Below, piece after piece: positions 8,229 to 17,871 of a DNA stretch of 58,952 nucleotides (positions within the stretch are counted from its first letter, which is position 1; each line of letters begins with the position of its first letter). The DNA is from Burkholderiaceae bacterium. GTDB lineage: Bacteria; Pseudomonadota; Gammaproteobacteria; Burkholderiales; Burkholderiaceae_C. The stretch is taken from assembly GCA_004299095.1 (NCBI GenBank), contig SCQQ01000064.1, positions 1-58,952 on the forward strand, given 5' to 3'. The notes below the pieces were generated by a model. The model was not told where the DNA came from, ran no database searches, and worked only from the letters and a program-made list of their open reading frames with translations. Position numbers and translations under genes: made by a program.

Positions 8229-10208
8229 ATGAGCAAGCAAACCCATTCGTTTCAGGCCGAAGTCGCACAACTGCTGCACCTCGTCACACATTCGCTCTAT
8301 TCCAACCAGGAAATCTTCCTGCGCGAATTGATTTCCAACGCGTCCGACGCCTGCGACAAGCTGCGTTTCGAAGCGCTCGGCGACGGCACGCTCTATGGCG
8401 ACCAGCCCGAGCTGCGGGTGCGCCTCACGTTCGACAAGGACGCGCGCACCGTGACGGTCACCGACAGCGGCATCGGCATGAGTGAAACCGAAGCGACCGA
8501 GAACCTCGGCACCATTGCCAAGAGCGGCACCAAGGCGTTCATGGCGCAGCTCACGGGCGACCAGAAAGCCGACGCGCAACTGATCGGCCAGTTCGGCGTG
8601 GGCTTCTACTCGGGCTTCGTCGTGGCCGACAAGATCACGGTCGAGTCGCGCCGGGCAGGCGTTCCACCCGAACAAGGCGTGCGCTGGATCAGTGGCGGCG
8701 CCGGCGATTTTGAAGTCGAGTCCATCACGCGCACCGAGCGCGGCACCAGCGTCACGCTGCACCTGCGCGAGGATGCGGCCGAATTTGCCGACGGCTGGCG
8801 CCTGCGCGAGCTGGTGTCCAAATACTCCGACCACATCAGCCTACCGATCCAGATGGAAGGCGAAAAGTGGGAAGAAGGCAAGGAAAAAGGCGAGCCCGGC
8901 CAGATGGTGAAGACCGGCGAATGGGAAACCATCAACCAGGCGAGCGCCCTCTGGACCCGGCAGAAAAAAGACATCACCGACGAGCAATACGCCGATTTCT
9001 ACAAGCAAATCGCGCACGACTGGGAAGCGCCTTTGGCGTGGAGCCACAACAAGGTGGAAGGCGCCGCCGAGTACACGCAACTGCTGTACGTGCCGAGCCA
9101 CGCGCCGGTCGATATCTGGGATCGTGAGAAGAAAGCCGGCGTGAAGCTCTACGTGCGGCGCGTCTTCATCATGGACGATGCCGAGCAGATCCTGCCGCGC
9201 TACCTGCGCTTCGTGAAGGGCGTGGTCGATTCGGCCGACCTGCCGCTCAACGTGAGCCGCGAGCTGCTGCAGGAAAGCCGCGACGTGAAAACCATCCGCG
9301 ACGGCAACACGCGGCGCGTGCTGACGCTGCTGGAACAACTGGCGAAGGAAGAAAAGGAATCGGTCACCGCGACCGCCGACAAAAGGGACGATACAGCGAA
9401 GGCTGACGATGCGGTGGCAATCAAAGACACCGCGGCCAACAAGCCCAAAGAGCCCAAATACGCGACGTTCTGGCGCGAATTCGGCGCCGTCTTCAAGGAA
9501 GGTCTGGGCGAAGACTTGGCCAACCGCAAGCACATCACCAAGCTGCTGCGCTACGCCTCGACCACGAGCGACGCCGTCGACGTAAGCCTGATGGACTACA
9601 AGGCGCGCATGAAGCCGGCGCAGAAAGCCATTTACTACCTGACCGCCGATACGCTCGCCACTGCCAAGAGCAGCCCGCAGCTCGAAATCTTCAAGAAGAA
9701 GGGGATCGAGGTCCTGCTCATGGCCGATCGCATCGACGAATGGTCGCTTTCCTACCTGAATGAATTCGACGGCACGCCACTGCAATCGGTGGCCAAGGGC
9801 GCGGTCGACTTGGGCGACCTGCAGGACGAAGCCGAGAAAAAGGCGGCGGAAGGCGCCGCGGAAAGTGTGAAACCGCTCTTGGAAAAACTGAAGGCCGCCC
9901 TGAAGGACGACGTGGAAGACGTGCGCGTCACCACGCGCCTGGTCGATTCGCCCGCGTGCCTGGTCGTCAAGGACGGTGGCATGAGCCAGCAACTGAAACG
10001 CATGCTGCAGCAGGCCGGGCAAAAGGTGCCGGATACCAAGCCGGTGCTGGAAATCAACCCGGAGCACGCGCTGGTCAAAAAACTCGATGGCAGCGTGCAT
10101 TTCGACGACTTGGCGCACATCCTGTTGGACCAGGCCGTGCTGGCCGAAGGCGGGCTGCCGGACGACCCGGCAGCGTACGTGCGCCGCGTGAACGCCTTGC
10201 TGGTGTAA
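8229..10208 (+). CDS. htpG: Molecular chaperone HtpG (Hsp90)
   Basis: The 659-residue cytosolic ATP-dependent chaperone carries the GHKL ATP-binding motifs: [22 protein letters not shown] and [11 protein letters not shown]. The middle-domain signature [25 protein letters not shown]-type block and NVSRELLQ follow, then a C-terminal dimerisation region. It is somewhat longer than the ~625-residue E. coli protein, mainly from an insert around residues 375-425 rich in Lys/Asp (DDTAKADD). The ATG giving [12 protein letters not shown] is the family start. Heat-shock control is suggested by the upstream sigma-32-like promoter. Confidence 0.97.
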   Translation: MSKQTHSFQAEVAQLLHLVTHSLYSNQEIFLRELISNASDACDKLRFEALGDGTLYGDQPELRVRLTFDKDARTVTVTDSGIGMSETEATENLGTIAKSGTKAFMAQLTGDQKADAQLIGQFGVGFYSGFVVADKITVESRRAGVPPEQGVRWISGGAGDFEVESITRTERGTSVTLHLREDAAEFADGWRLRELVSKYSDHISLPIQMEGEKWEEGKEKGEPGQMVKTGEWETINQASALWTRQKKDITDEQYADFYKQIAHDWEAPLAWSHNKVEGAAEYTQLLYVPSHAPVDIWDREKKAGVKLYVRRVFIMDDAEQILPRYLRFVKGVVDSADLPLNVSRELLQESRDVKTIRDGNTRRVLTLLEQLAKEEKESVTATADKRDDTAKADDAVAIKDTAANKPKEPKYATFWREFGAVFKEGLGEDLANRKHITKLLRYASTTSDAVDVSLMDYKARMKPAQKAIYYLTADTLATAKSSPQLEIFKKKGIEVLLMADRIDEWSLSYLNEFDGTPLQSVAKGAVDLGDLQDEAEKKAAEGAAESVKPLLEKLKAALKDDVEDVRVTTRLVDSPACLVVKDGGMSQQLKRMLQQAGQKVPDTKPVLEINPEHALVKKLDGSVHFDDLAHILLDQAVLAEGGLPDDPAAYVRRVNALLV

Positions 10209-10218
10209 CGTCGGGCGC

Positions 10219-10599
10219 ATGAGCGCAGGCCGATCCCCCTTTCCAAGCATCGCGACGGCGCTGCTGGCGGCTGCACTGCTGAGCGGCTGCGCGGCGGGTG
10301 TCGGTGTCAGCGTGCCGATCCTGCCGGGCGTCTCGGTCGGGCTGGGCGTGAGCAGCGGCGGCAATGTCAACGTCGGCGTGGGGACCGGCGTCGGACCGGT
10401 CGGCGTGGGACTCGGCGTCAATCAGCACGGACAAGTTTCGGCCGGTGCCGGTGTCGGCGCAGGGGTGCCGGTCGGCGGCGCCACCGTGGGTGCCGGCGTC
10501 GGCGTGGGCCAAGTTGTTTACGACCCGAACCGGCCGAATGCGCCCGCGCCGCAGCAGCAAAACCGCGGTCCGGAGCCGCCGATCTACAACGGCGGCTGA
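10219..10599 (+). CDS. Putative Gly/Val-repeat lipoprotein
   Basis: The 126-residue protein starts with a basic-hydrophobic signal ending LLSGCAAG, a good lipobox, so Cys would be lipidated and anchored in a membrane. The mature part is a run of alternating Gly and Val (VGVGTGVGPVGVGLGV and similar), followed by a Pro/Gln-rich tail ending PPIYNGG. It begins 10 bases after htpG and has no clear ribosome site. I do not recognise a named family. The regular GV alternation may form beta structure. Its function is unknown. Confidence 0.65.
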   Translation: MSAGRSPFPSIATALLAAALLSGCAAGVGVSVPILPGVSVGLGVSSGGNVNVGVGTGVGPVGVGLGVNQHGQVSAGAGVGAGVPVGGATVGAGVGVGQVVYDPNRPNAPAPQQQNRGPEPPIYNGG

Positions 10600-10697
10600 C
10601 GCCTCTGGCGCCGCGCCACCCCACCCGGTTGTTTGCGGCCGGTCGACGGCACCGTGGGCATCGAACCACGTGGCCAAGCGCGTGGTAGCAACCCCAA

Positions 10698-10726
10698 TTG
10701 ACAGTGCCAGAGCAAACCGATTAAAT
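10698..10726 (+). promoter_or_regulatory. Sigma-70 promoter upstream of the Tat-exported binding protein
   Basis: TTGACA (10698-10703), a 17-base spacer and TTAAAT (10721-10726) lie about 118 bases before the binding-protein start. The -35 is perfect and the -10 matches at four of six bases. Confidence 0.65.
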
Positions 10727-10843
10727 CGGCGCGCAGTCTGCAAGGCTCCGGTGTGCCAGGCCACTTTCCGTGGCAACCCGCGTCACGCGCAGTCCTTGCG
10801 CCGACTTGCTCGACAACTATTTCAATCAGAAGGAGTCAGTCAT

Positions 10844-12193
10844 ATGTCGGATCGCTCTCACGTGCCCACTTCGCGGCGCGATTTCCTGGTCTCCGTGGGT
10901 GCCGCCGGAGGGGCCGTTGCACTCACGAGCGCCTTCCCGCTGCAAAGCGCCTGGGCTGCCGGCGCGCCGCCCGCCATCAACCTGGGCCAAGTCTCGACCA
11001 TGACCGGCTCTGCGGCCGAATTCGGTCCGTATTACCGCGACGCGGTGCAACTGGCGGTCAACCACGTCAACGCCGCCGCGAAGGAAGTGTTCGGCGGCCC
11101 GATCATTGCCAACCACATCACGGTGGACAGCGCCACGCTGCCGACCACTGGCGTGCAGGCGGCGCGCCAGATGATCGACACGCAACACACGCCGGTCGTG
11201 ATTTGCGGCTGGTCCAGCGGCGTGACGGTGGCCGTGGCCACTTCGGTCACCATCCCGTCGGGCGTGCTGCAAATCGCCAATGGCGCGACGTCGCCGCTGA
11301 TTTCGGTGCTGCCGGCCAATCAGAAAGCCGACTTGCTGTTCCGCACCTGCGCCTCCGACGCCATGCAGGGCGTGGTCGCCGCAGAGTTGGTGAACGGCCA
11401 GATCGATCCGAAGTACAAGTTCAAGACCGTCTCGACGATCTACATCAACAACCCGTACGGGCAAGGCCTGTCGAACTCGTTCGCGGCGGCCTTCAAGAAA
11501 CGCGGCGGCACGGTGCTGGCCGAAGTGCCGCACCCCGAAGAAGTGCAGCCGACCTACACCTCAATGCTGCAGCAGGCGCTGAAGGACAAGCCCGAGCTGC
11601 TGCTGATCGTGAGCTACCCGGCGCACACCATCGCGATCTGCAAGGAATCGCGCGACACCTTCAAGTTCACCAACTGGCAGTTCGTCGACGGCAACTCGGG
11701 CGTCGACATCATCAAGCAGGTGGGCGAGAGCGACATCGACGGCCACCTCGGCACGGCGCCGGGCGAGGACACGACCACCGCGTCCTACAAGGATTTCACC
11801 AAGAACTTCAAGACCGATTTCAAGTACGACCACTTCCCGCCGTTCACGACCAATTCGTACGACGCAGGCCTGACGGCCGGACTGGCCTTGGCCAAGGTGA
11901 TCGCTAACGGCGCCACCGACGCCTCCAAGATCACCGGCACGGCGCTGCGCGACCAACTGCGCGTCGTGTCCAACCCGCCCGGCGACATGGTCGACGGCGG
12001 CGATCCGGGGCGCGTGCTGGAAATGCTCAAGATGATCAAGGCCGGCAAGAAGATCAACTACAACGGCGTGGCCGGCCCGTGCGATTTCGACAAGCACGGC
12101 GACGTCATCACCCCCATCAACATCTGGAAGTATTCGGGCGACCAGATCGAGACGGTGAAGACCATCGCCGCCAAGGACATCCCTGCAACCTGA
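10844..12193 (+). CDS. LIV-type ABC transporter substrate-binding protein, Tat signal
   Basis: The 449-residue protein has a twin-arginine signal (TSRRDFLVSVGAAGGAVALTS) ending near AWAAG, so it should cross the membrane folded. The mature part is a type I periplasmic binding protein of the leucine/amide family: INLGQVSTMTGSAAEFGPYYRDAVQLAVNHVN, then YINNPYGQG and TNSYDAGLTAGLALA. GGAG lies 8-11 bases before the ATG. It converges on the livG-F-H-M operon across a shared terminator and likely supplies that permease. The ligand is unknown; amino acids, short amides or urea-like compounds are the usual range. Confidence 0.9.
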   Translation: MSDRSHVPTSRRDFLVSVGAAGGAVALTSAFPLQSAWAAGAPPAINLGQVSTMTGSAAEFGPYYRDAVQLAVNHVNAAAKEVFGGPIIANHITVDSATLPTTGVQAARQMIDTQHTPVVICGWSSGVTVAVATSVTIPSGVLQIANGATSPLISVLPANQKADLLFRTCASDAMQGVVAAELVNGQIDPKYKFKTVSTIYINNPYGQGLSNSFAAAFKKRGGTVLAEVPHPEEVQPTYTSMLQQALKDKPELLLIVSYPAHTIAICKESRDTFKFTNWQFVDGNSGVDIIKQVGESDIDGHLGTAPGEDTTTASYKDFTKNFKTDFKYDHFPPFTTNSYDAGLTAGLALAKVIANGATDASKITGTALRDQLRVVSNPPGDMVDGGDPGRVLEMLKMIKAGKKINYNGVAGPCDFDKHGDVITPINIWKYSGDQIETVKTIAAKDIPAT

Positions 12194-12206
12194 GCCTTCG
12201 CTCCTG

Positions 12207-12245
12207 CCCATGAAAAAGGCCGCTTCGAGCGGCCTTTTTCATGGG
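12207..12245. terminator. Bidirectional stem-loop terminator
   Basis: A perfect 18-bp inverted repeat (CCCATGAAAAAGGCCGCT and its complement) with a 3-base loop sits between the convergent binding-protein and livM genes. A-rich and T-rich outer arms allow termination from either side. Confidence 0.85.
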
Positions 12246-12302
12246 CGCCCTGCATGCGCGCTGTGCCGATTCGGCCCCGCGCACGCAGAACCGAAAGCTG
12301 CG

Positions 12303-13508
12303 TCAATCCTCCGGCACGTCGTGCAGAAAGCGCGAGACGCGTTTCTTTTCCGGCAGGATGCCCTGCGGCCGGAACAGCACGATGGCGGCCAGCAGCAGAC
12401 CGACGAAAGCCCAGCGCAGAAATGCCATGCGCGACGCGATATCCGGCGCGATGCCCTGCAGCGCGCTTTGCAGCGAACTGGTGACGTAGCCGGTGCCGCT
12501 CCATACCGCCCAGATCACGAACGCACCCAGGATGGCGCCCTTGTTGTTGCCGCTGCCGCCCAGCATCAGCATCACCCAGATCAGGAAGGTCGCGAACAGC
12601 GGGTTCAGGTGGCTGTAGTCGATCGTCACCATGTAGGGTGCGTACAGCGCGCCGGCCACGCCCATGATCACGGTGCCGACGACGAACGATTGCACGCGCA
12701 GCGACGTGACGTGCTTGCCGTTCATGGCGGCCGATTCCTCCTGGTCACGCACCGCGCGCAACGCGCGCCCCCAGGGCGAGCGCACCATGGCTTCCAGCAC
12801 CAGATACGTGGCGGCGAGGAACAGCGCGACGATCACCAGGTACAGATAGGCGTAGTCGCGCTGCGGCAGGACGGACAACGCATCGGCCAGCCCGTGCGGC
12901 AGCCAGCCGCAGGCCGGGCGGTCGAACACGCAGGACAGCGGCTGTGGGATGCCGGAGAACGGTTGCGGCCCGTTGGCCAGCCAGCGCTCGTTCTGGAAAA
13001 TGAGCCGGACGATTTCGCCCACGCCGAGCGTGGCGATGGCCAGGAAGTCGGCGCGCAAGTGCAGGATGGGCTGCGCCACCAGGTAACCGATGATGCCCGA
13101 CATGATCGCCGCGGCCGCCACCCCAACGATGAACGGCGCGTGCAGGCCGAACGCCTGCCGTGCGTAAGACGCCATCAGACCGGTCGGCTGGCTGGTGACG
13201 AACAGCGCCATGGTGAACATGCCGACGCCGAAGAACGCGGCAATGCCGAAATTCAGGTGGCCGTTGTAGCCCCACTGCACGTTGAGGCCGAGCGACAGGA
13301 TGGCGTAGATCATCGCCATGATGGAAAACGACACCAGATAGTCGATCACGCCCGGCACCAACCCCACGACCGCGAGCGGCAGGACGATGCCAAACACCAG
13401 CGCGAGCGGCAGGCGCAGCGCCGCGCGGCGCGAGGAGAACAGCATGCAGCCGAGCAGGAATGTCGGCAGCATCATGAAAATCGCCTTGATCAAAAGCGCT
13501 GAACTCAT
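12303..13508 (-). CDS. livM: LIV-type ABC transporter permease LivM
   Basis: The 401-residue inner-membrane permease is the last gene of a four-gene minus-strand operon (livG-livF-livH-livM). It contains the LivM hallmark GYNGHLNFGIAAFFGVGMF and, nearer the C-terminus, LRAVRDQEESAAMNGKHV, the coupling loop for the ATPases. It is longer than average because of a loop (about residues 170-215) with FDRPACGWLPHG and an extra N-terminal segment. It begins 12 bases after the livH stop. Substrate specificity depends on the binding protein, probably the convergent Tat-exported one. Confidence 0.9.
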   Translation of the reverse strand: MSSALLIKAIFMMLPTFLLGCMLFSSRRAALRLPLALVFGIVLPLAVVGLVPGVIDYLVSFSIMAMIYAILSLGLNVQWGYNGHLNFGIAAFFGVGMFTMALFVTSQPTGLMASYARQAFGLHAPFIVGVAAAAIMSGIIGYLVAQPILHLRADFLAIATLGVGEIVRLIFQNERWLANGPQPFSGIPQPLSCVFDRPACGWLPHGLADALSVLPQRDYAYLYLVIVALFLAATYLVLEAMVRSPWGRALRAVRDQEESAAMNGKHVTSLRVQSFVVGTVIMGVAGALYAPYMVTIDYSHLNPLFATFLIWVMLMLGGSGNNKGAILGAFVIWAVWSGTGYVTSSLQSALQGIAPDIASRMAFLRWAFVGLLLAAIVLFRPQGILPEKKRVSRFLHDVPED

Positions 13509-13520
13509 GATGGGACGCTC

Positions 13521-14591
13521 CTAATTTTGTGCGAACAGGCCCTGGGGCCGCATCAGCAGCACCAGCACCATGAGGACGAAGGCCACGGCCGGCCCATACG
13601 CCGGATTCAGGAACGCCGACGTGAGCTGCATGGCGATGCCGATGATGATCGAGCCCACCAGCGCGCCCCAGGCGCTGCCGATGCCGCCCATGATCACCGC
13701 GGCGAAGAGCGGCAGCAGGAGCACGAAGCCCATGTCGGGGCGCAACTGCGAAGCCAGGCCGTACATCACGCCACCCACCGCGGCCATGGCGGCGCCGATG
13801 GCCCAGGCCCAGGCGATCACCTGCTCGGTATTGATGCCGCGCACCTGCGCGAGATCCGGGTTGTCGGCGGTGGCGCGCATGGCCTTGCCGATGCGCGTGC
13901 GCGTGAGCATCCAGTAGAGCGCGACCACCAGGATCACCGCCAAGGCGAACACGAACAACTGGTCGGCCTGCACGCGCAAGCCGAACGGCAGATCCAGCGC
14001 CGGGTTGCGGCGCCCGGAATAGAAGAAGTGGAAATCCGAGCCCCAGACCAGGTAGATGATGCCGCGCAGCAGGAACTCCATGCCAAGCGACGCCATGGCG
14101 AGCAGCACCAGCGGCGACTTGTGCACGCGCAGCGGGCGATAGAGCAGGCGATCGAGCACGATGGCCACCACGGCGGTGAGCACGGCGGCGATCAACATGC
14201 CGAGGATCAGCTCCCAGCCGAAGGAAAAGCGCCAGATGCGTTCGCTGTGCGGCAGCATCAGCACCACGCCGTAGGTGAAGTACGCCCCCAGCGTGAGGAA
14301 TTCGCCGTGCGCGAAGTTCGGGAACTTGAGCACGCCATAGCACAGCGTGAGACCGATGCCGCCGAGCGCGATGATGCCGCCCAGCATCACACCCCAGACG
14401 GTGAGCGAGAGCATCTGCTGCACGCTGGTGCCCGAATACCAGCCTGCGACCCACATCGCGACCAGCACCGCAATCAGCACGCTGCTGACGAAGCGCGTGC
14501 TGCGCACGCCGGCGCTGTCGCGCGCCTCGACGGCAGCCTCGGGCTCTTCGACGGCCCCGACGTCGGCAGCCAGTGAAACGGTGTCGGCCAT
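13521..14591 (-). CDS. livH: LIV-type ABC transporter permease LivH
   Basis: The 356-residue permease carries LTLCYGVLKFPNFAHGEFLTLGAYFTYGV, the LivH signature, and the ATPase-coupling segment MRATADNPDLAQVRGI. An unusual hydrophilic N-terminal stretch of about 35 residues (MADTVSLAADVGAVEEPEAAVE) precedes the first membrane helix. The ATG at 14591 lies four bases after the livF stop codon. I prefer it to longer in-frame extensions, which would overlap livF. Confidence 0.9.
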   Translation of the reverse strand: MADTVSLAADVGAVEEPEAAVEARDSAGVRSTRFVSSVLIAVLVAMWVAGWYSGTSVQQMLSLTVWGVMLGGIIALGGIGLTLCYGVLKFPNFAHGEFLTLGAYFTYGVVLMLPHSERIWRFSFGWELILGMLIAAVLTAVVAIVLDRLLYRPLRVHKSPLVLLAMASLGMEFLLRGIIYLVWGSDFHFFYSGRRNPALDLPFGLRVQADQLFVFALAVILVVALYWMLTRTRIGKAMRATADNPDLAQVRGINTEQVIAWAWAIGAAMAAVGGVMYGLASQLRPDMGFVLLLPLFAAVIMGGIGSAWGALVGSIIIGIAMQLTSAFLNPAYGPAVAFVLMVLVLLMRPQGLFAQN

Positions 14592-14595
14592 CAGT

Positions 14596-15283
<688 letters not shown>

Positions 15284-15303
<20 letters not shown>

Positions 15304-16105
15304 ACTGCCCTCCGAGATAGGCTTCGAGCACCGCCTTGTCGTTGCGCACCGCTTCCGGATGGCCTTCGGCCAGCTTGTGCCCTTCGCTCAGCACCACCAC
15401 CGGGTCGCACAGGCTCATCACCATGTTCATGTCGTGCTCTATCAGCAGGAAGGTCATGCCGCGTTCCTTCACCAGATAGCGGATGTTGTCGACGATGCTT
15501 TTCAGCAGCGTGCGGTTCACGCCGGCAGCGGGTTCGTCCAGCAGGATCACCTTGGGATCGGCCATCAGCGTGCGGCCGAGCTCCAGCAGCTTCTTCTGCC
15601 CACCCGACAGGTTGCCGGCGTATTCGTTGGCCACGTGCGTGAGCTGCAGATACTCCAGCACCTCGCGTCCCTTCTCCAGCAGCGCGCTTTCTTCGGCGCG
15701 AATGCGCTTGCCGCCCACGATGGCTTTCCACCAATGCTCACCGGTCTGGCGGTACGGCACCAGCAGCAGGTTTTCCAGCACGCTCATGCTGAGGTGCTCG
15801 TGCGGAATCTGGAACGTGCGGCACAGGCCGCGCGCGAACACCTGGTCGGGGCGCAGCCGGCCGATGTCTTCGCCATTCAACAGCACGCGTCCGGAATCGG
15901 GCGTGATGAATCCGGTGATCAAGTTGAACACGGTGGTCTTGCCGGCGCCGTTCGGGCCGATGAGCCCGGTGATGGTGCCCTGCGCCACGCTGAACGAGCA
16001 GCGGTCCACCGCGCGCAAACCGCCAAAACTCTTGGTCAAATCACGCACTTCAAGGAGCGCAGGCGCGGCTGGCGCACCCCGCGAAGGATGGGTTGTCTGT
16101 ACCAC
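15284..16105 (-). CDS. livG: LIV-type ABC transporter ATP-binding protein LivG
   Basis: The 273-residue ATPase has Walker A GPNGAGKTT (residues 50-58), the LivG-specific GLCRTFQIPHEHLSMSVLEN, signature LSGGQKKLLELGRTL and Walker B VILLDEPAAGVN. It is the first gene of the minus-strand operon. The start is a GTG with GGGAG about eight bases upstream. The first ~17 residues (rich in Ala/Pro) are not conserved. It is divergent from the aminotransferase gene. Confidence 0.92.
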
Positions 16106-16435
16106 TGCAATATCTCCCGCTGCACCCGTGGACAGCTTGGGTCAACGCCGCATTCTCGCGAGCCGTTGGCGGCCCGTTGTTCTCGGAAAAAAGCGGGGCT
16201 GAGGGTAGCACAAGTGGCGCGCGCGCCCCATGCGAACTATCCCCTATCGGGCGCAGCAATCGGGTGGCAAAAAGCCGGCTGAATTCACGCGTCTGGCGGC
16301 GCGTGAATGCGGAAACCGCCGGGGCGATTCGATCGAAATGTGTACATTTGCCCCATGTTTTGACTGCGGCGCGGACCTCCCGCGCCGGGCCGGACAACCA
16401 CACCAAGTTGAATTTCGCACGCCGGAGACCTCCTC
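16106..16435. other. 330-base divergent intergenic region
   Basis: It lies between livG (minus) and the aminotransferase gene (plus) and holds their control regions. Apart from the 14-base palindrome at 16336-16349 I see no repeats, and no convincing protein-coding frame. Confidence 0.5.
16336..16349. promoter_or_regulatory. AT-rich palindrome, candidate operator
   Basis: AAATGT and ACATTT flank a 2-base centre about 87 bases before the aminotransferase start. It stands out in a GC-rich stretch. The GTAC-containing core resembles GntR-type sites, but no regulator gene is adjacent. Confidence 0.4.
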
Positions 16436-17830
16436 ATGCCGAAAGCCAGTCAGAAAAACGCCCTTCCCGTCAACCACGCCCTGGGCGAGCGCGTGCACAA
16501 ACTCGATCGCGCGCACGTGTTCCATACGTGGGCGGCACAAGCCGAAATCGATCCGCTGCCGATCGCTGGCGGCAAGGGCTCGTACTTCTGGGACTACGAC
16601 GGCAACCGCTATCTGGACTTCGCTTCGCAACTCGTCAACGTGAATCTCGGGCACGGTAACCCGCGCCTGCTGAAAGCCATCGCCGAACAGGGTGCCAAGC
16701 TCGCCAACATCGCACCGTCGTTTGCCAGTGAGGCGCGCTCGGAAGCCGCGCACGCCATCGCCGGCATCGCTCCCGGCAAGCACCTGAACAAGGTGTTCTT
16801 CACCAACGGCGGCGCCGACGCGAACGAGCACGCCATGCGCATGGCGCGGTTGCACACCGGGCGCACCAAAATCCTGTCGTTCTACCGCAGCTACCACGGC
16901 GCCACCTCGGGCGCCATCGCGCTCACCGGCGAGCCGCGCCGCTGGGCCAACGAAGCCACGAGCGACGGCCACGTGGTGCACTTCTGGGGACCGTACGCCT
17001 ACCGCTCGCCGTTCTGGGCCAAGAGCGAGAAAGAAGAATGTGTGCGCGCGCTGGAGCACCTGCGCAACGTGCTGATGGTCGAAGGCCCGCAGACCGTGGC
17101 CGCCATCGTCATGGAAACCGTGATCGGCACCAACGGCGTGCTGGTGCCGCCCGACGGCTACCTCGCCGGCGTGCGCAAACTGTGCGACGAGCACGGCATC
17201 CTGATGATCAGCGACGAAGTGATGGCAGGCTTTGCGCGCTGCGGCGAATGGTTCGCCGTCGACCACTGGAAAGTCGTGCCCGACTTGATCACGTTCGCCA
17301 AGGGCGTGACCTCGGGCTATGTACAGTTGGGCGGCGTGATCATTTCGGATGCGATTGCCGCCACGTTCGACCATCGCGCCTATCCCGGCGGCCTGACCTA
17401 CTCGGGCCATCTGCTGGCGTGCGCGGTGGCAGTCGAGTCGATCAAGACCTATCGCGAGGAAAAGATCGTCCAGCACGTGCGCGATCTGGGTGCCAAGGTG
17501 ATCGGCCCGGGCCTGCGCGCGCTCATGAAGAAACACCCGAGCGTGGGCGAAGTGCGCGGCCTCGGCGCCTTCTGGGCCGTGGAACTGGTGAAAGACCGCA
17601 AGACGCGCGAGCCGCTGGTACCGTTCAACGCCAAGGGCAAGGACGCCGAGCCCATGGCCAAGTTCAAGCAGGCCTGCCTCAGTAAAGGTCTGTGGCCGTT
17701 CGTGCACTTCAACCGCACGCACGTCGCGCCACCCTGCACCGCGAGCGCAGAGGAAGTGAAGGAAGGGCTGGAAATTCTCGACAAGGCGCTCGCGGTCACC
17801 GATCGCTACTACACGGGCAAGGGCGCGTGA
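16436..17830 (+). CDS. Class III omega-aminotransferase (PLP-dependent)
   Basis: The 464-residue protein is full length for class III aminotransferases. VFFTNGGADANEHAMRMAR binds the PLP phosphate, MISDEVMAGFARCGEW includes the conserved Asp, and ITFAKGVTSGYVQLGG carries the Schiff-base Lys (K289). The likely reaction moves an amino group from an omega-amino acid such as beta-alanine or taurine to a keto acid, giving a semialdehyde. The next gene 41 bases on, a CoA-acylating semialdehyde dehydrogenase, fits beta-alanine or 3-aminoisobutyrate breakdown. GGAG lies about nine bases upstream of the ATG. Confidence 0.9.
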   Translation: MPKASQKNALPVNHALGERVHKLDRAHVFHTWAAQAEIDPLPIAGGKGSYFWDYDGNRYLDFASQLVNVNLGHGNPRLLKAIAEQGAKLANIAPSFASEARSEAAHAIAGIAPGKHLNKVFFTNGGADANEHAMRMARLHTGRTKILSFYRSYHGATSGAIALTGEPRRWANEATSDGHVVHFWGPYAYRSPFWAKSEKEECVRALEHLRNVLMVEGPQTVAAIVMETVIGTNGVLVPPDGYLAGVRKLCDEHGILMISDEVMAGFARCGEWFAVDHWKVVPDLITFAKGVTSGYVQLGGVIISDAIAATFDHRAYPGGLTYSGHLLACAVAVESIKTYREEKIVQHVRDLGAKVIGPGLRALMKKHPSVGEVRGLGAFWAVELVKDRKTREPLVPFNAKGKDAEPMAKFKQACLSKGLWPFVHFNRTHVAPPCTASAEEVKEGLEILDKALAVTDRYYTGKGA

Positions 17831-17871
17831 TCCGATTGCCCTTTGGTATCTTTCATGGAGACGAAACTGAA

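Noticed and set aside
12210-13502. 430-residue plus-strand frame over livM
   Set aside because: Full of Gln/Arg/His without any known motif, while the minus strand encodes a clear LivM permease. It is a typical antisense shadow of a GC-rich membrane protein gene.
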